Below are positions 1 through 10,621 of a stretch of DNA of 64,000 bases, one piece after another. Location of the stretch: the NCBI GenBank assembly GCA_947471745.1, contig CANJKZ010000267.1:372001-436000 (forward strand). Reading direction: 5' to 3'. The notes below the pieces were generated by a model. The model was not told the DNA's origin. It made no database searches and worked only from the letters and a program-made list of their open reading frames with translations. Position numbers and translations under genes: made by a program. Source of the DNA: Closterium sp. Naga37s-1 (lineage: Eukaryota > Streptophyta > Zygnematophyceae > Desmidiales > Closteriaceae). The stretch's first letter is position 1, and the number at the start of each line of letters is the position of its first letter.

Positions 1-110
1 AGGAGGAGGAGGGAGAGGAGGGAGAGGAGGAAGAGGAAGGAGAGGAGGACGAGGAGGAGGGAGAGGAGGGAGGGAAGGGAGAGGAGGAATACAAGAGAGG
101 GAAGGGTCTC
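1..110. repeat. GAGGA-type purine microsatellite
   Basis: Almost uninterrupted purine-rich tract made of GAGGA/GGGA units. No coding signal. It starts at the window edge, so its full length is unknown. Confidence 0.85.
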
Positions 111-311
111 AAGGGAGGAGGGAGAAGAGGGGGGCTGGGCAGTGGCAAGGAGAGCAAGTGTGTGGTTCAGAGTAGGGCTGACAATGGGAAGGCGAGGGGG
201 GACCGGGGGAAGTAGGGGGTAGGGGGAGAGAGAGTGAGGAAATATATGGTCCAAACAGGAAGGGAGTGGGGCATGTAGGGGAGGGAGATGGGTGACAGTA
301 TATTCCCAAAG

Positions 312-1416
312 TAGGTGCTGTGAGAGTGAGGGAGAGGTGCTGTGAGAGCGAGGGAGAGGTGCTGTGAGAGTGAGGGAGAGGTGCTGTGAGAGCGAGGGAC
401 AGGTGCTGTGAGAGTGAGGGAGAGGTGCTGTGAGAGTGAGGGAGAGGTGCAGTGAGGTTGAGGGAGAGGTGCTGTGAGATTGAGGGAGAGGTGCAGTGAG
501 GTTGAGGGAGAGGTGCTGTGAGATTGAGGGAGAGGTGTTGTGAGATTGAGGGAGAGGTGCTGTGAGATTGAGGGAGAGGTGATGTGAGATTGAGGGAGTG
601 GTGCTGTGAGACTGAGGGAGAGGTGCTGTGAGATTGAGGGAGAGGTGCTGTGAGATTGAGGGAGAGGAGCTGTGAGATTGAGGGAGAGGAACTGTGAGAG
701 TGCGGGAGAGGTGCTGTGAGATTGAGGGAGAGGTGATGTGAGAGTGAGGGAGAGGTGCTGTGAGATTGAGGGAGAGGTGCTGTGAGAGTGAGGGAGAGGT
801 GCTGTGAGAGTGAGGGAGAGGTGCTGTGAGAGTGAGGGAGAGGTGCTGTGAGAGTGAGGGAGAGGTGCTGTGAGAGTGAGGGAGAGGTGCTGTGAGAGTG
901 AGGGAGAGGTGCTGTGAGAGTGAGGGAGAGGTGCTGTGAGAGTGAGGGAGAGGTGCTGTGAGATTGAGGGAGAGGTGCTGTGAGATTGAGGGAGAGGTGC
1001 TGTGAGAGTGAGGGAGAGGTGCTGTGAGATTGAGGGAGAGGTGCTGTGAGATCGAGGGAGAGGTGCTGTGAGAGTGAGGGAGAGGTGCTGTGAGAGTGAG
1101 GGAGAGGTGCTGTGAGAGTGAGGGAGAGGTGCTGTGAGAGTGAGGGAGAGGTGCTGTGAGAGTGAGGGAGAGGTGCTGTGAGATTGAGGGAGAGGTGCTG
1201 TGAGATTGAGGGAGAGGTGCTGTGAGAGTGAGGGAGAGGTGCTGTGAGATTGAGGGAGAGGTGCTGTGAGATCGAGGGAGAGGTGCTGTGAGATTGAGGG
1301 AGTGGTGCTGTGAGATCGAGGGAGAGGTGCTGTGAGATTGAGGGAGAGGTGCTGTGAGATCGAGGGAGAGGTGCTGTGAGATTGAGGGAGAGGTGCTGTG
1401 AGATCGAGAAAGAGGT
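312..1416. repeat. 22-bp minisatellite, about 50 copies
   Basis: Tandem array of a 22-bp unit of the form GTGCTGTGAGAGTGAGGGAG + AG, with recurring variants at one or two positions (AGAGT, AGATT, AGATC). Because 3 x 22 = 66 bp is a whole number of codons and the unit lacks stops on the minus strand, long open frames with a 22-residue Ser/Thr/Leu/His period appear in more than one frame. They are a product of the repeat, not evidence for a gene. Confidence 0.93.
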
Positions 1417-2559
1417 GCCGCCAAAGGATGCGATGACCATGGTGCTGCTGCTTGGCTTGGATGGTGGGGCAAGATGGGAGGTTGAGTGATGGCAAGCAGA
1501 GGTGAAGGACCTGAGCTCAGGAGGGACGATTGGGTTTCCGCACAGGTAAATGGCATAAAGGAAGGGGGTGATAGAATGAATATGGGACAGATTTGACACA
1601 AGAGAAGACGAGAAGGAGGGGAAGAAGAAGGGGAAGGTAGGTGGGTGGGTGGAGGATGTGTTGACCACCCAGCAGAGTGCTAGCGTTTTTTGCCTCTTCA
1701 CCCTCTCACGTACCCATCATAATCACTTCATCAATACTGGTTTAGGCGCATGTGCTCTGGTTGGTGTGTAAGCATCCAAAAGGAGGCTTGTGTAACTTGT
1801 TGAAGCCCATTCATCCCTGGCCAAACCAGAGCCTCTGTTCGCCCTGTCAGCCCATACCCGCCCAGGCCCAACTCGGCCCAAACGAGCCCGCTTTAGCCAT
1901 ATGGGATAACCTGGATCCAAACTGCAGCAGCGGGCCTGAGGCGGGCCATCAATTCACTCCAAAATCCTCGCGAGCACCCACGCAGCCCAAACCATGCAGG
2001 TCTATTTGAGGGCTGGAACAGTGAAGTCGGCGATCAGCTTGACCTTACTGGTTTTGCACGCCCCCCTCACGTTACTTCATGTCAATTGAATGAATTCAAA
2101 TTGGGCTGAACCATGGCTCGCCAAGAGCCAGCAGGTTCCCAAAAACGTTCCAGTCGGGTCGGTTGGGCTCCAGCAGCCTGACCCAGAGCATGGCTGGCCC
2201 GACCCGATTTGACATAGGCTGGTTCAAGGTTGACCCATGCTGATGCCTATGTCATTGACAGGGAAGGGAGCTGGAAGTGGGGAGGTGGGGGTGTTAAGGA
2301 GAGTAGGGGGGGCGGAAGGGGAGTTTGGGAGGAACAGAGTGGTGCTGGAAAACGAGATATGGGGTTGGATGCAGGAAAAACAAGAAAAGGGAGAATTGGC
2401 TTGGAGAAGAATGAGTGTGATGGTTGCAAAATGAGGGCCATAATGGAATAATTAGTTTTAGCTCAACCAAAACTTCTTGTCAGTCCCAGCCATCCACATG
2501 ACTCGCTCCTCCCCCCACCCTCGCAGTCCCCCCCCTCCGCTCCCTCCTACTAACCTGAA
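1417..2559. other. no gene recognised
   Basis: Unassigned sequence. 1780-2000 is rich in GCCCA/CCAGCC-type words that partly resemble 42.7-42.95 kb. No ORF looks coding and no splice pattern stands out. Confidence 0.5.
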
Positions 2560-2584
2560 CCCCCCCCCCCCCCCCCCCCCCCCC
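2560..2584. repeat. C25 homopolymer
   Basis: Twenty-five consecutive C residues. Two other G/C runs in the window (17387-17411 and 57618-57642) have exactly the same length. Confidence 0.95.
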
Positions 2585-3302
2585 GCCTCCCCGCCCCCCT
2601 GACTCTAACTGTTCCTGTCACTCCCTCTCCCACCCTGCCGTCCTCCTCCACCACAGGCTAGGTCACCCTAACTTCGCTACTCTGCGCTCCTCTGTCTCCT
2701 CCTGTCTCCTCCATGGTCTCCCTTCCTCCCTCCCTCCCCTTCCCAAATCCCCTGCCCCCCCCCCCTGCACTGTATGCGTTCAGAGCAAGCTCAAGCAGCA
2801 GCCGCACCGGAGTGCTCCCTCCGCTGCTTCTCAGCCTCTTGATCTTGCTCACATGGACCTTTGGGGCCCTAATCCCTCTCCCACTCGCCCCTACTTTCTC
2901 TTACTCATACCCAACCACCTTTGCCACCCAATTCAGCCATCTTTCAGCAGTTTTATTATACGACCCCTTTGTGTACACCCAATCCTCTTGTGGGAGTAAG
3001 AGAGATGTCAAACCAGCCTGCACAGCCTCCCCTCATGCATCTCGTTGCTTGCCCCACACATCCATGCACCTGCTTCTGCCATGCACCAGTTCTACCATTC
3101 CCGCAGCTGTATTCTCCAACTCTCTGCAGCATGCAAGTTGAGCCGTTCACAACCACCATTCCATGCCTCCCTCCCCCGCAACATGCCTCCCCTCATTCTT
3201 CCCACCCCTTGCCCAAAATCCCTCCTTAGTCTCCCTCAAACATTCACATTCAACTGTTCCCTCACCTTATCTCCGTTTCCATCATCACTCCCTGCCACCT
3301 TA
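2585..3302 (-). other. 3' flank of LRR pseudogene 1
   Basis: No gene seen. The reverse complement of about 3050-3300 resembles the sequence just downstream of the plus-strand LRR pseudogene at 51.5-51.74 kb, including a shared stretch around GGCTCAACTT and CATGCTGCAGAGAGTTGG. It is therefore retained 3' flank of the duplicated LRR gene. Confidence 0.55.
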
Positions 3303-3860
3303 CCTGCCTATCCGTTTGCGTACATCACCGCTATAAATCCAACCCCCTTGTGGCTGCCAGAAAGCTGTCAGCTTGGTCAGGCCGGTCAGATGCTGCAGCC
3401 CAGCATCCGCAATGTTACCTAGAGCAAGCTGCTCAAGCGCTGTCAGCCTCCCCACATGCACCATGCCAGCATTTGTCACATCCTTGCATCCAGCAAGCCA
3501 TAGTAATGCGAGAGAGCAAAGGCCTGTCATGTGTGGTAGACCACCATCCATCACCTTGGTCACTTGCAGGTAGAGATTTCTAATACTGGTCAAGGACCCT
3601 ATCTTTTATCCTTTGCCATTCTTTATAGACTGTTAATTCCTCCATGGCACGAGGCGAATTCAACTCCTGCACCTCCCTCCTCCCATCTTCCCTCTCCTCT
3701 GCCAGATTTGCTCACATTTCATCCACTCCCTTTCTAGCCTCCTCGCTCAGTTCCCCCCTGGCTGCTGAAAACTCCCTCCTTGTCTCTTTCACCTGCAAGC
3801 CAAGTGCTCTCATCCTCGTCTCCGTCGCCATCAGGGAATTTCCGTGCTTCCTATACGTGT
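3303..3860 (-). pseudogene. LRR pseudogene 1 (coiled-coil remnant joined to LRR remnant)
   Basis: Read on the minus strand, 3860-3605 encodes a charged helical stretch (MATETRMRALGLQVKETRR, then EFSAARGELSEEARK and a REVQELNSPRAMEE-like tail). It matches the tail of the coiled-coil exon at 43.9-44.3 kb (REVQGLNEPRAMEE). At about 3600-3303 it becomes LRR code (VTKVMDGGLPHMTGL, then CKDVTNAGMVHVGRL) ending in RKRIGR, the C-terminal motif of the other copies. The two parts are in different frames and most N-terminal repeats are missing, so this is a broken paralogue. Function of the intact family is unknown; LRRs generally form protein-binding solenoids. Confidence 0.7.
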
Positions 3861-4072
3861 CAGCGCATGCAAACACACAGATGGCAGCACATGCAGACAC
3901 ACAGATGGCAGCACATGGGAACACACACATGGCAGCACATGGGAACACACACATGGCAGCACATGGGAACACACACATGGCAGCACATGGGAACACACAC
4001 ATGGCAGCACATGGGAACACACACATGGCAGCACATGGGAACACACACATGGCAGCACATGGGAACACAACA
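3861..4072. repeat. 24-bp minisatellite, about 8 copies
   Basis: Tandem unit ATGGCAGCACATGGGAACAC + ACAC, with the first copies diverged (ATGCAGACACACAG). The period is a multiple of 3, so every frame stays open. It interrupts the 5' side of the LRR pseudogene. Confidence 0.93.
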
Positions 4073-4165
4073 CAGCATATATGGAATGAGAAGACTGGAG
4101 GATAGGGAGAAAAAATGTGAGTGAAACACTAGGAGGATGAGGAAGTCAAGAGAGGAATAAACGGG

Positions 4166-4357
4166 TCAAAATGAGCAAAGAGCCCTCAGCTTTAGGCAGC
4201 AGGAATATCCAATGACGTGAAGGCATACCGCATTAGACCTTTGCAACAACGCAGACATGGAAGGTTTAGTAAATATACGGGCATACACGATGGCAGTGGC
4301 GAGGAGGGCGACCAGCAGCCCTGGAAGCAGCATGGCCACTGCAGTCATCCGAGCCAT
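4166..4357 (-). CDS. small ORF with one hydrophobic segment, possible orphan exon
   Basis: A 63-codon minus-strand ORF from an ATG at 4357. Its N-terminus (MARMTAVAMLLPGLLVALLA) is a strong candidate signal peptide or membrane anchor, followed by TAIVYARIF. It lies upstream of LRR pseudogene 1 on the same strand, so it could be a leftover first exon of that gene. No similar segment was identified upstream of the other LRR copies. Weakly supported. Confidence 0.25.
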   Translation of the reverse strand: MARMTAVAMLLPGLLVALLATAIVYARIFTKPSMSALLQRSNAVCLHVIGYSCCLKLRALCSF

Positions 4358-4763
4358 GGCTGATGGGGCAAGCCCAATGCAAGGCGTGCGCCTGCACAGC
4401 ACGGTGAGGTGCAGCAGGAGTAGAGGAGGGATGCAGCGAGGAGGAGTAGAGGATGGATGGGGGCAATGGCAGGAAAGACAGACTCTGTACTGAGTAAACA
4501 GGACGAGACAAATAGAGGCATGGCAGGAAGACAGGTAGAGACGCGACTGCTAGTAGCATGTATAATCACACACAGGAAGAACAAGCTTATAATTAGACCA
4601 TAAGGCAGGTGGGGCATGGGACAAACGACCGCATTGGGAGGGGGGGAATGAATAGAAAACGAGCATTGGACTGGTTGCGAGTAAAGTAGGATCACATGAA
4701 TGAACTCATTCACCTCATTCTCCACAACGCACCTGATCTCCAAAACCAACCCTTAGTCCACAA

Positions 4764-4821
4764 CTTTATGATTAGCCTGAGGCGGGCAGGTTCACCACTA
4801 GGCCACAGGCTAATCATAAAG
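4764..4821. other. perfect 16-bp inverted repeat (hairpin)
   Basis: Left arm CTTTATGATTAGCCTG (4764-4779) is the exact reverse complement of the right arm at 4806-4821, with a 26-nt loop. No retroelement or gene explains it. It could be the end of a small decayed element or a transcript structure. Confidence 0.8.
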
Positions 4822-4872
4822 TATAACAACTTTGATCACATAGTGTGAATGAGGAAAACTGCTTGGTGGTAG

Positions 4873-4975
4873 TCAGGGACAGTCACAATCTAGGGCATTC
4901 ACAAGCTAGGGCATTCAAACGCCAGGGCATTCACAAGTTATGGCAGTCTCAAACAAGGTCACATGCAAGCCTGTC
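4873..4975. repeat. degenerate CTAGGGCATTCACAAG repeats
   Basis: Four imperfect copies of a 16-bp word related to the CACAAGCTAGGTCA repeats at 57.8-58.9 kb and, inverted, 41.9-42.5 kb. Confidence 0.65.
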
Positions 4976-5065
4976 AGTTACTGGCTAGCTTAGTCACATC
5001 CTAGGTCGCTCAGCTCACAGCCTACCAAACTACCTAGCTCAGACCAAAACACCTCTTCTGCGGGT

Positions 5066-5491
5066 GTGTCTGAGCGCGACGCTGCGGGCGTGGATACGCC
5101 TGCACTTGCGCCTTCAGCAACTGCTGGTGCTGCAGCTGCAGATTCTGCTGGTGCCGATGTTGCTGCCGCTGCTGCTGCGCCCGCCCCCCCTGCTGCTGCT
5201 ACTGCTGGTGCTGCTACTTCCACTGCTGCTGCCTCTGGTGCTACTATTGATGCTATGAATACTACTGCTGTTGCTCTTGCTGCTCTTACTGCTTCTGCAA
5301 ATGTTGTTAATGCCTCTCGTGCTGCAACCCCTCCCGGAGCACGGCCACGTGCGGCTGCTGCCGTTGCGGGTGCTGATGTCCCGCTGGATGCAGTTGCGTG
5401 GTTGGTAGCCGCAGGTGCCGACTCCATCACCGCAGAATTCCCCCCTTTCCAGCCTGCGACCGTGCCCAAACGACCGTTCTGCTCTTTCTGA
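5066..5491 (+). CDS. Ala-rich open frame, probably low complexity
   Basis: A 141-codon frame dominated by Ala codons (GCTGCT runs), ending in VPKRPFCSF. The opposite strand is also open in the same interval, as expected for a GCT/GCA-rich microsatellite. No domain is recognised. It might be a fragment of an Ala/Gly-rich linker like those in the copia elements. I do not consider it a demonstrated gene. Confidence 0.18.
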   Translation: MSERDAAGVDTPALAPSATAGAAAADSAGADVAAAAAAPAPPAAATAGAATSTAAASGATIDAMNTTAVALAALTASANVVNASRAATPPGARPRAAAAVAGADVPLDAVAWLVAAGADSITAEFPPFQPATVPKRPFCSF

Positions 5492-7286
5492 TTTTTTGCT
5501 ACCGTAAGCTCTGTGAACACGGAATGGCGACAATGAGGAGGCATGGGTGCTTTGATGAGGACAACTTACTTAAAGTAACAAATTGTGTCACGACGCACAT
5601 GAGAGAAACATACGAGGGAGCACAAAGGACCCAGGAGAAAGGAGGGAAACGATGATTGTGGGGAGTGCCGCTTGGCATGCTGAACTAATTGGAATGACAG
5701 GAAGGGCCTTACCCGAGTCATGTTTGTAGGGTTTTGCAGAATGAAACGCCCTGCTGGTAGGAGAGATTATGCAGCGCAAAAACTTGAATCGGAGCTCAGC
5801 AACGAGGCAGACAGACACGCCAAACGATCTGAAACCACTCGAGAAAAAAGAGATGGCATTGAAAACTGATCGAAGGAAGGGAAGAGCCCAAACGAGCGAG
5901 GGGTGCTAGGTGGATGATGGTGGTGGTGATGAGGGGGGACAAGGCTCGTTTTGGCTTGCAACAGCAGCACTCGACTATTTTCTTCACAACCTAAATGAGA
6001 AATTAAATAGTTTAGCTCGTTGTGCTCTGGTTCAAAGGTGGTCATGCTTGCTGGGTATCAATCAAGTCCTCACTCCATTCAACGAAGAGAATAAGGAGAA
6101 GGCGAACACGCATCAGTGCGATAACTAGTGCTGCACATATATTATTACCTGGTCAAACATATAATTTCTGAACCACGAACACTTTGAGCGAGTGGGTAAC
6201 CGGTGAGCTGCTTTGGAAAGTTGCCTTGAAAACGAAGGGGTTGTTCTCGTACCTTACTGGCTCAGCCCGCTTTTTCCTTACTGTGGAGGAATGCCCAGAG
6301 TGGATGGCACTGTCAGGCACATCAAAATGAGGTGAAGCAGGAGGGAACTGCGTTCAAATCAGGCGATTCGCTTGTCCAGTAACCGAATATTGGCTTCTAC
6401 TCGATCTAAATCTCGGAGCAGAACCTATTTGAGAGTAAAACTTCCTCGGAACTAGCCCATTGCATGACTTCTCAAGAAACTCTTGATTTGGAATAACTTG
6501 CTTGGTTAGACAGGGTGGTTTTCAGGTGGAAGAGGATGTGTGAGTTTCCAGGTGGGGTGGGCGGGGGACCAGATTGGATATTCCGATAGTGCAGGGTAGT
6601 AAAGGCGACGCGAGTGTTGCTTGCCTCATCCCAGGCAAGAAAATCTTTCCCCACAAGATTGAAAAGTACTGAATTCGGCAAGTGATACCCCTCTCCGCCC
6701 CACACCTCGATAGTGGAACAAGGCACACCAGAACGACGCAAAAATTACCAGTTTGCTCGTGACTAGGTCCGACCTGGTGGAACCAGAAAATTGCAGTGCG
6801 AGCTTTTACTACGAGAGGCGTTGGGAAATGCAAGCCAGCACATCACTAGCAGTTTCCATGATTGAAGAAACTGTCACGTGGATGTTGGTGGGACAAGGAT
6901 GTGTGGGTTTGAAGCTGCTAGCAATGTCAGGTCACACGTCACCATGACTTCGCTGTCCGTCACGCAATCAGCAATGTCTGGCAATGCCTTTTGGTATTGC
7001 GTAAGAATTTTGCTTTTCCTTTATGCGCTCGGCTCTGAGAACGTGGAATGGTGGCGAGGATAGGAACGAGGATGAGAGAGAGAAAGGGAGCATGAAAGGG
7101 ACTCAAAAGCATCGTCGAAAGGAAGGGAAATAAGGGAACAGCAGTGCACTACATCGGCTCGGGTCGGGACGGGTGCTTTAGAAGGCTCCAGGAAAGCAAG
7201 AGGCCATAAACTTTTTACAGAAAAGACGCAAAAACAGTATATGCTCGAATGGAGACTCCGTCACTATCCAGCAACCGACGCGATGC
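5492..7286. other. no gene recognised
   Basis: About 1.8 kb of non-repetitive sequence of mixed composition. Short ORFs on both strands show no recognisable domain, and no LTRs, TIRs or tandem arrays were seen. Confidence 0.5.
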
Positions 7287-7661
7287 ATGGCGGCCGTGTT
7301 ACCTGTTGCTTTGAGCTTATCAATGTACACCAATTTCTTGTCAGATCGTGGATTTCTTAAGACCATTGGATTCCTTACTTCGAGGAGATTAAGAAGAACT
7401 GTTTTTGGTCTTCATAATGGGAACCCTGGCTCAACTTATCTACTTTCAGTGTTTCTAAATTCCATGAACAAAACTCGAGATTGGAAGCTACCAAGGCCAA
7501 AAAACGATAAGGAGATACATTCTATGGATAAGCCACTATCAAGGAGTTTCTCGAGGCAACACCAAGGCATTACATCATCCAAGTGCTACATTACCAAGGG
7601 TCCTAGGAAAGCAGTTCCAGTTCAAGCTGTGTCATCACATAAAGAAAGCAGTCGTGAGTAA
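7287..7661 (+). other. unrecognised 124-codon ORF
   Basis: Open plus-strand frame starting MAAVLPVALSLSMYTNFLSD and ending in HKESSRE just before the next ORF. It is basic in its second half (WKLPRPKNDKEIHSMDK). There is no family match by eye. It could be a 5' exon of the ORF at 7728 or chance. Confidence 0.2.
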
Positions 7662-7727
7662 TGTGTTCAGATCAGTCTTGTCTTCATCAGCTGAAGATCA
7701 GTTTTTTTCGAGATCATCATTGCACAA

Positions 7728-8120
7728 TGGGGGGAACTAGTATGGTGACCAGGAACTCCAACAAGCATGGTCAGACTACAGAGATTGTGACGGCTCCTCC
7801 TACTGGTGCTACATTGCCGAAGGCTCCCCCAACGCTGACCCCGGGTCCTGCTGCAAATAAGAAGCCATCGCAGTTCGATGTCATTATTCAGAAGCTGCTT
7901 GCTCCACGTTTGTCTGCGGTAATGACTAATGGGAACAAGGACAATGCGGAAGGGGAAAACACTATTCTGAGTCAAGGAGGGAAGGAGGAGGTGTTTGATG
8001 CAAAGAGCATTCTCGGTGAGTCAGACAATGAGGATGGCGAGGAGGAGTACCTGAGTGACGACCCGGACGAAGGAGCTGACCCGGCTATGTTAAGTTTGAT
8101 TGCTGCTAAGTTGAGATTCA
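7728..8120 (+). pseudogene. unknown acidic protein, 3' end lost to a repeat
   Basis: From the ATG at 7728 the frame reads MGGTSMVTRNSNKHGQTTEI, then a Thr/Pro-rich stretch (PPTLTPGPAA), an amphipathic segment (SQFDVIIQKLLAPRLSAV) and an acidic tail (ESDNEDGEEEYLSDDPDEG). Composition is protein-like and not repeat-derived. At about 8119 the sequence passes into the dispersed repeat also present at 54.4 kb, so the natural C-terminus is missing. It could be the N-terminal exon of a transposon protein or of a host gene. No function can be assigned. Confidence 0.4.
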
Positions 8121-8680
8121 TACATGGCTTCTACTGCCTCGCTCTTTCCTTCATGCCTCCCTCCTGCCCATCTCCCTCGACTCACTGCTGACCGACTTCA
8201 CCACCACCACTGCTGTTGCAGCTGCAGCCGGCGGCTCCGCCATGGTGCCCAGCAGTGTGCGGCCGTGAGGGGCCATGCTGCTGCCATGCTCACCAGTGGT
8301 AGAGATGAGCTGGGCCCCTCACGGTTAGTACGGGACAGGTGCTGTTGGTTGGGGAAGTTGAAGGTAGTGGGTGGGAGCCGGGGAGAGGGCGACGAGGGCC
8401 AGGGCATAGAGCAAGGAATGGGGAGTGGAAGATAGCTGATGGCACTCCACTTGGAAAGCGGTGCTCATATTCATATTTCACCAACGAATACCGAAAGCAC
8501 CATGCTGGGCGCGTTTGAACCAAGGCACAAAAGGAGAAAGGTTTGACTAGCGACACTGGATGAAAAACCAGAGACAGGGTGAGAAAATGACTTGGATTCC
8601 ATACTCGGCTTCTTTCACCAGCACGTTTGCATGCCGCCTGCCGTCAGCCGAAAAGCTGTTTGCAATTGGTGTAACGACTC
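8119..8680 (+). repeat. dispersed repeat, copy a (modules A+B)
   Basis: Module A (about 8119-8440) contains CTCCGCCATGGTGCCCAGCA, GTGCGGCCGTGAGGGGCCAT and GTACGGGACAGGTGCTG. Module B (about 8450-8680) contains GGTGAGAAAATGA and a CCGTCAGCCGAAAAGC-like end. The same modules in the same order occur at 54.4-55.0 kb, with more diverged copies at 9.6-10.2, 52.6-53.1 and 53.2-53.6 kb. There is no coding potential. Confidence 0.75.
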
Positions 8681-8699
8681 AGTGATGCGTCGAATCGTA

Positions 8700-9080
8700 G
8701 CAGGGAGCACGGGAACATGGGAGCTTGGGTGCATGGGAGCATGGGATGATGGGAGCATGGGTGCATGGGTGCATGGGATGATGGGAGCATGGGTGCATTG
8801 GAGTATGGGAAGATGGGAGCATGGGGGCATGGGAGCATGGGAGCATGGGAGCATGGGAGCATAGGAGCATGGGTGCATGAGAGTATGGCGTCATGGGGAT
8901 GGTGTCGTGGGGGCACGGGGGCATGGGAGCATGGGAGCATGGGAGGATGGGAGCATGGGAGGATGGGAGCATGGGAGTATGGGAGCATAGGAGCATGGGT
9001 GCATGAGAGTATGGCGTCATGGGGATGGTGTCGTGGGGGCACGGGGGCATGGGAGCATGGGAGCATGGGAGTATGGAGGA
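8700..9080. repeat. GCATGGGA minisatellite with internal long duplication
   Basis: Array of roughly 8- to 10-bp units (GCATGGGA, GCATGGGTGC). A block of over 80 bp that includes GTATGGCGTCATGGGGATGG and GTGTCGTGGGGGCACGGGGG occurs twice (about 8860-8940 and 8990-9070). A related array lies at 55570-55720, in the same position relative to the flanking repeats. Confidence 0.88.
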
Positions 9081-9089
9081 TCATGGGTT

Positions 9090-9480
9090 TGAGGAGGGAG
9101 AATGGCAGTGGACAATATGGGTGGGCGATGCAGTTAGCTTTGCCATTTACTCATGCAGATCCAGTGCCAGGTCCTTCCGTCTGGCTCACTCCTGCCCTCC
9201 ATCCCAGGCATCATGCCCTGCCTCCTAGGCAACACATAATACCCTTGAGAACCCTTGTTCAGCTCCCTTCATGAGATGAGACCACATATAGACGAACCAG
9301 AGAAGCTACCACTATTCGAGAGACGATAGAATCAATCATGGCTAATGCATTACAAATTTCACCCTAGACTATACAAGCAGGCCTGCCCTTACGTGTAACT
9401 GTCCTATCTTGCCTGAGGGGCCCTCCAAAATGCTAGTAGAACGTTAGGCACAGGTCGATCCAGCAGCATGCCACCCAGCC
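9090..9480 (+). repeat. dispersed repeat, module C
   Basis: Matches 55740-56130 over its whole length with scattered differences. Shared words include GACAATATGGGTGGGC, CTTGCCTGAGGGGCCCT and AGGCACAGGTC. Non-coding. It forms part of a larger duplicated block that includes the LRR genes. Confidence 0.75.
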
Positions 9481-9589
9481 CAACCAACACAAAGCCAGCA
9501 ACATAATGAGTTGCACGAAGGAGTAGCGATCAGGTTCACTCTGCCGTATAAGCAAACTAGCGCCAAAACACAATACCGGCGACAAATAA

Positions 9590-10160
9590 GCGAAGGCACA
9601 AACTAAGGCAGGCGTGGTCAATCAGTAGCAATGGATGGAAGAAGAGGGATAGGATGAGAAATGTATTCAAATCTATCCGCCTACTCCGCTTCTCTCACCT
9701 CCGCATTGACACGTCGCCCTGCGTGGCGTCAGTTAAAAAATATCCGCCACAATCTCATATCCAAAGACTCAGATGCCTCAAACTGCCCTCCCTCCCATCC
9801 CATGTGTAAGCCTCCCACGCCTCCATCCCTCCTGCCGGCCTCCTCCACTCCACTCCCCGCTGACCGGCTTTTGCCGCCACCACTGCTGCTACTGCTGCTG
9901 CTGCTGCCCATGGCTCTGCCATGCTACTCGGCTGTGTGTCACGCCGATGCGCTGGCTATTCATGACTAGTCCAGCCAGGGTGAGGTGCGGCTGGTGCAGG
10001 AAGGGGAAGGGAGTGCGGTGGAGAGAGGGAAGAAGGTCGGGGCATACTGCTGAGCAAGGAAAAGGGAGTGGAACATAGCTGATGATGGCATTGTACAGTG
10101 AAAGCATTCACACTGCCGCAACAGCAAGGTAGCGCCAGAATCCCCAACTGACCAGCATAT
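9590..10160 (+). repeat. dispersed repeat, copy b (modules B then A)
   Basis: Diverged copy: 9594-9745 resembles module B (AGCAATGGATGGAAGAAGAG, CACCTCCGCATTG) and 9746-10160 resembles module A (GCTGAGCAAGGAAAAGGGAG, GCATTCACACTGCCGCAACA). It is closer to the copies at 52.8 and 53.2 kb than to copy a. Confidence 0.65.
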
Positions 10161-10621
10161 GATGAGCAGTGCGCAGCAAATGACCATTCACACCAAGTCA
10201 CTATCTACGACTTCTGCTGCCTAAATCTTCCCTCTAACGCTGCCCTGCTCTCCCGCCTGCATAAGTTAGGGGGGGCATAATTCATAGCGAGAAGGAAGGG
10301 GGTAAGCATCAGGTGATGGAAATGCGTAGCGAATGGATGCTGAATGGGAGGTGGACAATGGTATGAAGGAAAATTGGTCCATTGGTCCACTGCATTCAAG
10401 CAACTATCTTGATTCTAGCTTCAGGTGTGGCAGTAATCAGTACTTACCTAGAAATTTGTCACTCCCAAGAAATAATCATCAAGAATGGAAAGGTCTGCGG
10501 ATGAATTTCATTGGAGGGGTTGCTGCAATTTATAAGCCATGTAATGCATGATTTAACATTGTCCAGCATAATCCCTTTCTGCATTGAGAGCTAGCAAGTA
10601 GATAACATCTACAGTACAGGG
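10161..10621. other. 3' flank of LRR gene 2, nothing else seen
   Basis: Short unassigned interval between dispersed repeat copy b and the LRR gene stop. A polyadenylation region for the minus-strand gene is expected here, but no distinctive signal was identified. Confidence 0.4.

Noticed and set aside
109..1701. 530- and 442-codon minus-strand ORFs with a 22-residue repeat
   Set aside because: They arise from the 22-bp minisatellite, which is open in more than one frame. No unique domain lies outside the repeat.
3712..4129. Cys-rich repeat peptides (FPCAAMCV and PMCCHVCV types)
   Set aside because: Antisense translations of the 24-bp minisatellite.
8615..9084. His/Pro/Ser-rich ORFs such as HAPMLPCSHAP
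   Set aside because: Antisense frames of the GCATGGGA minisatellite.
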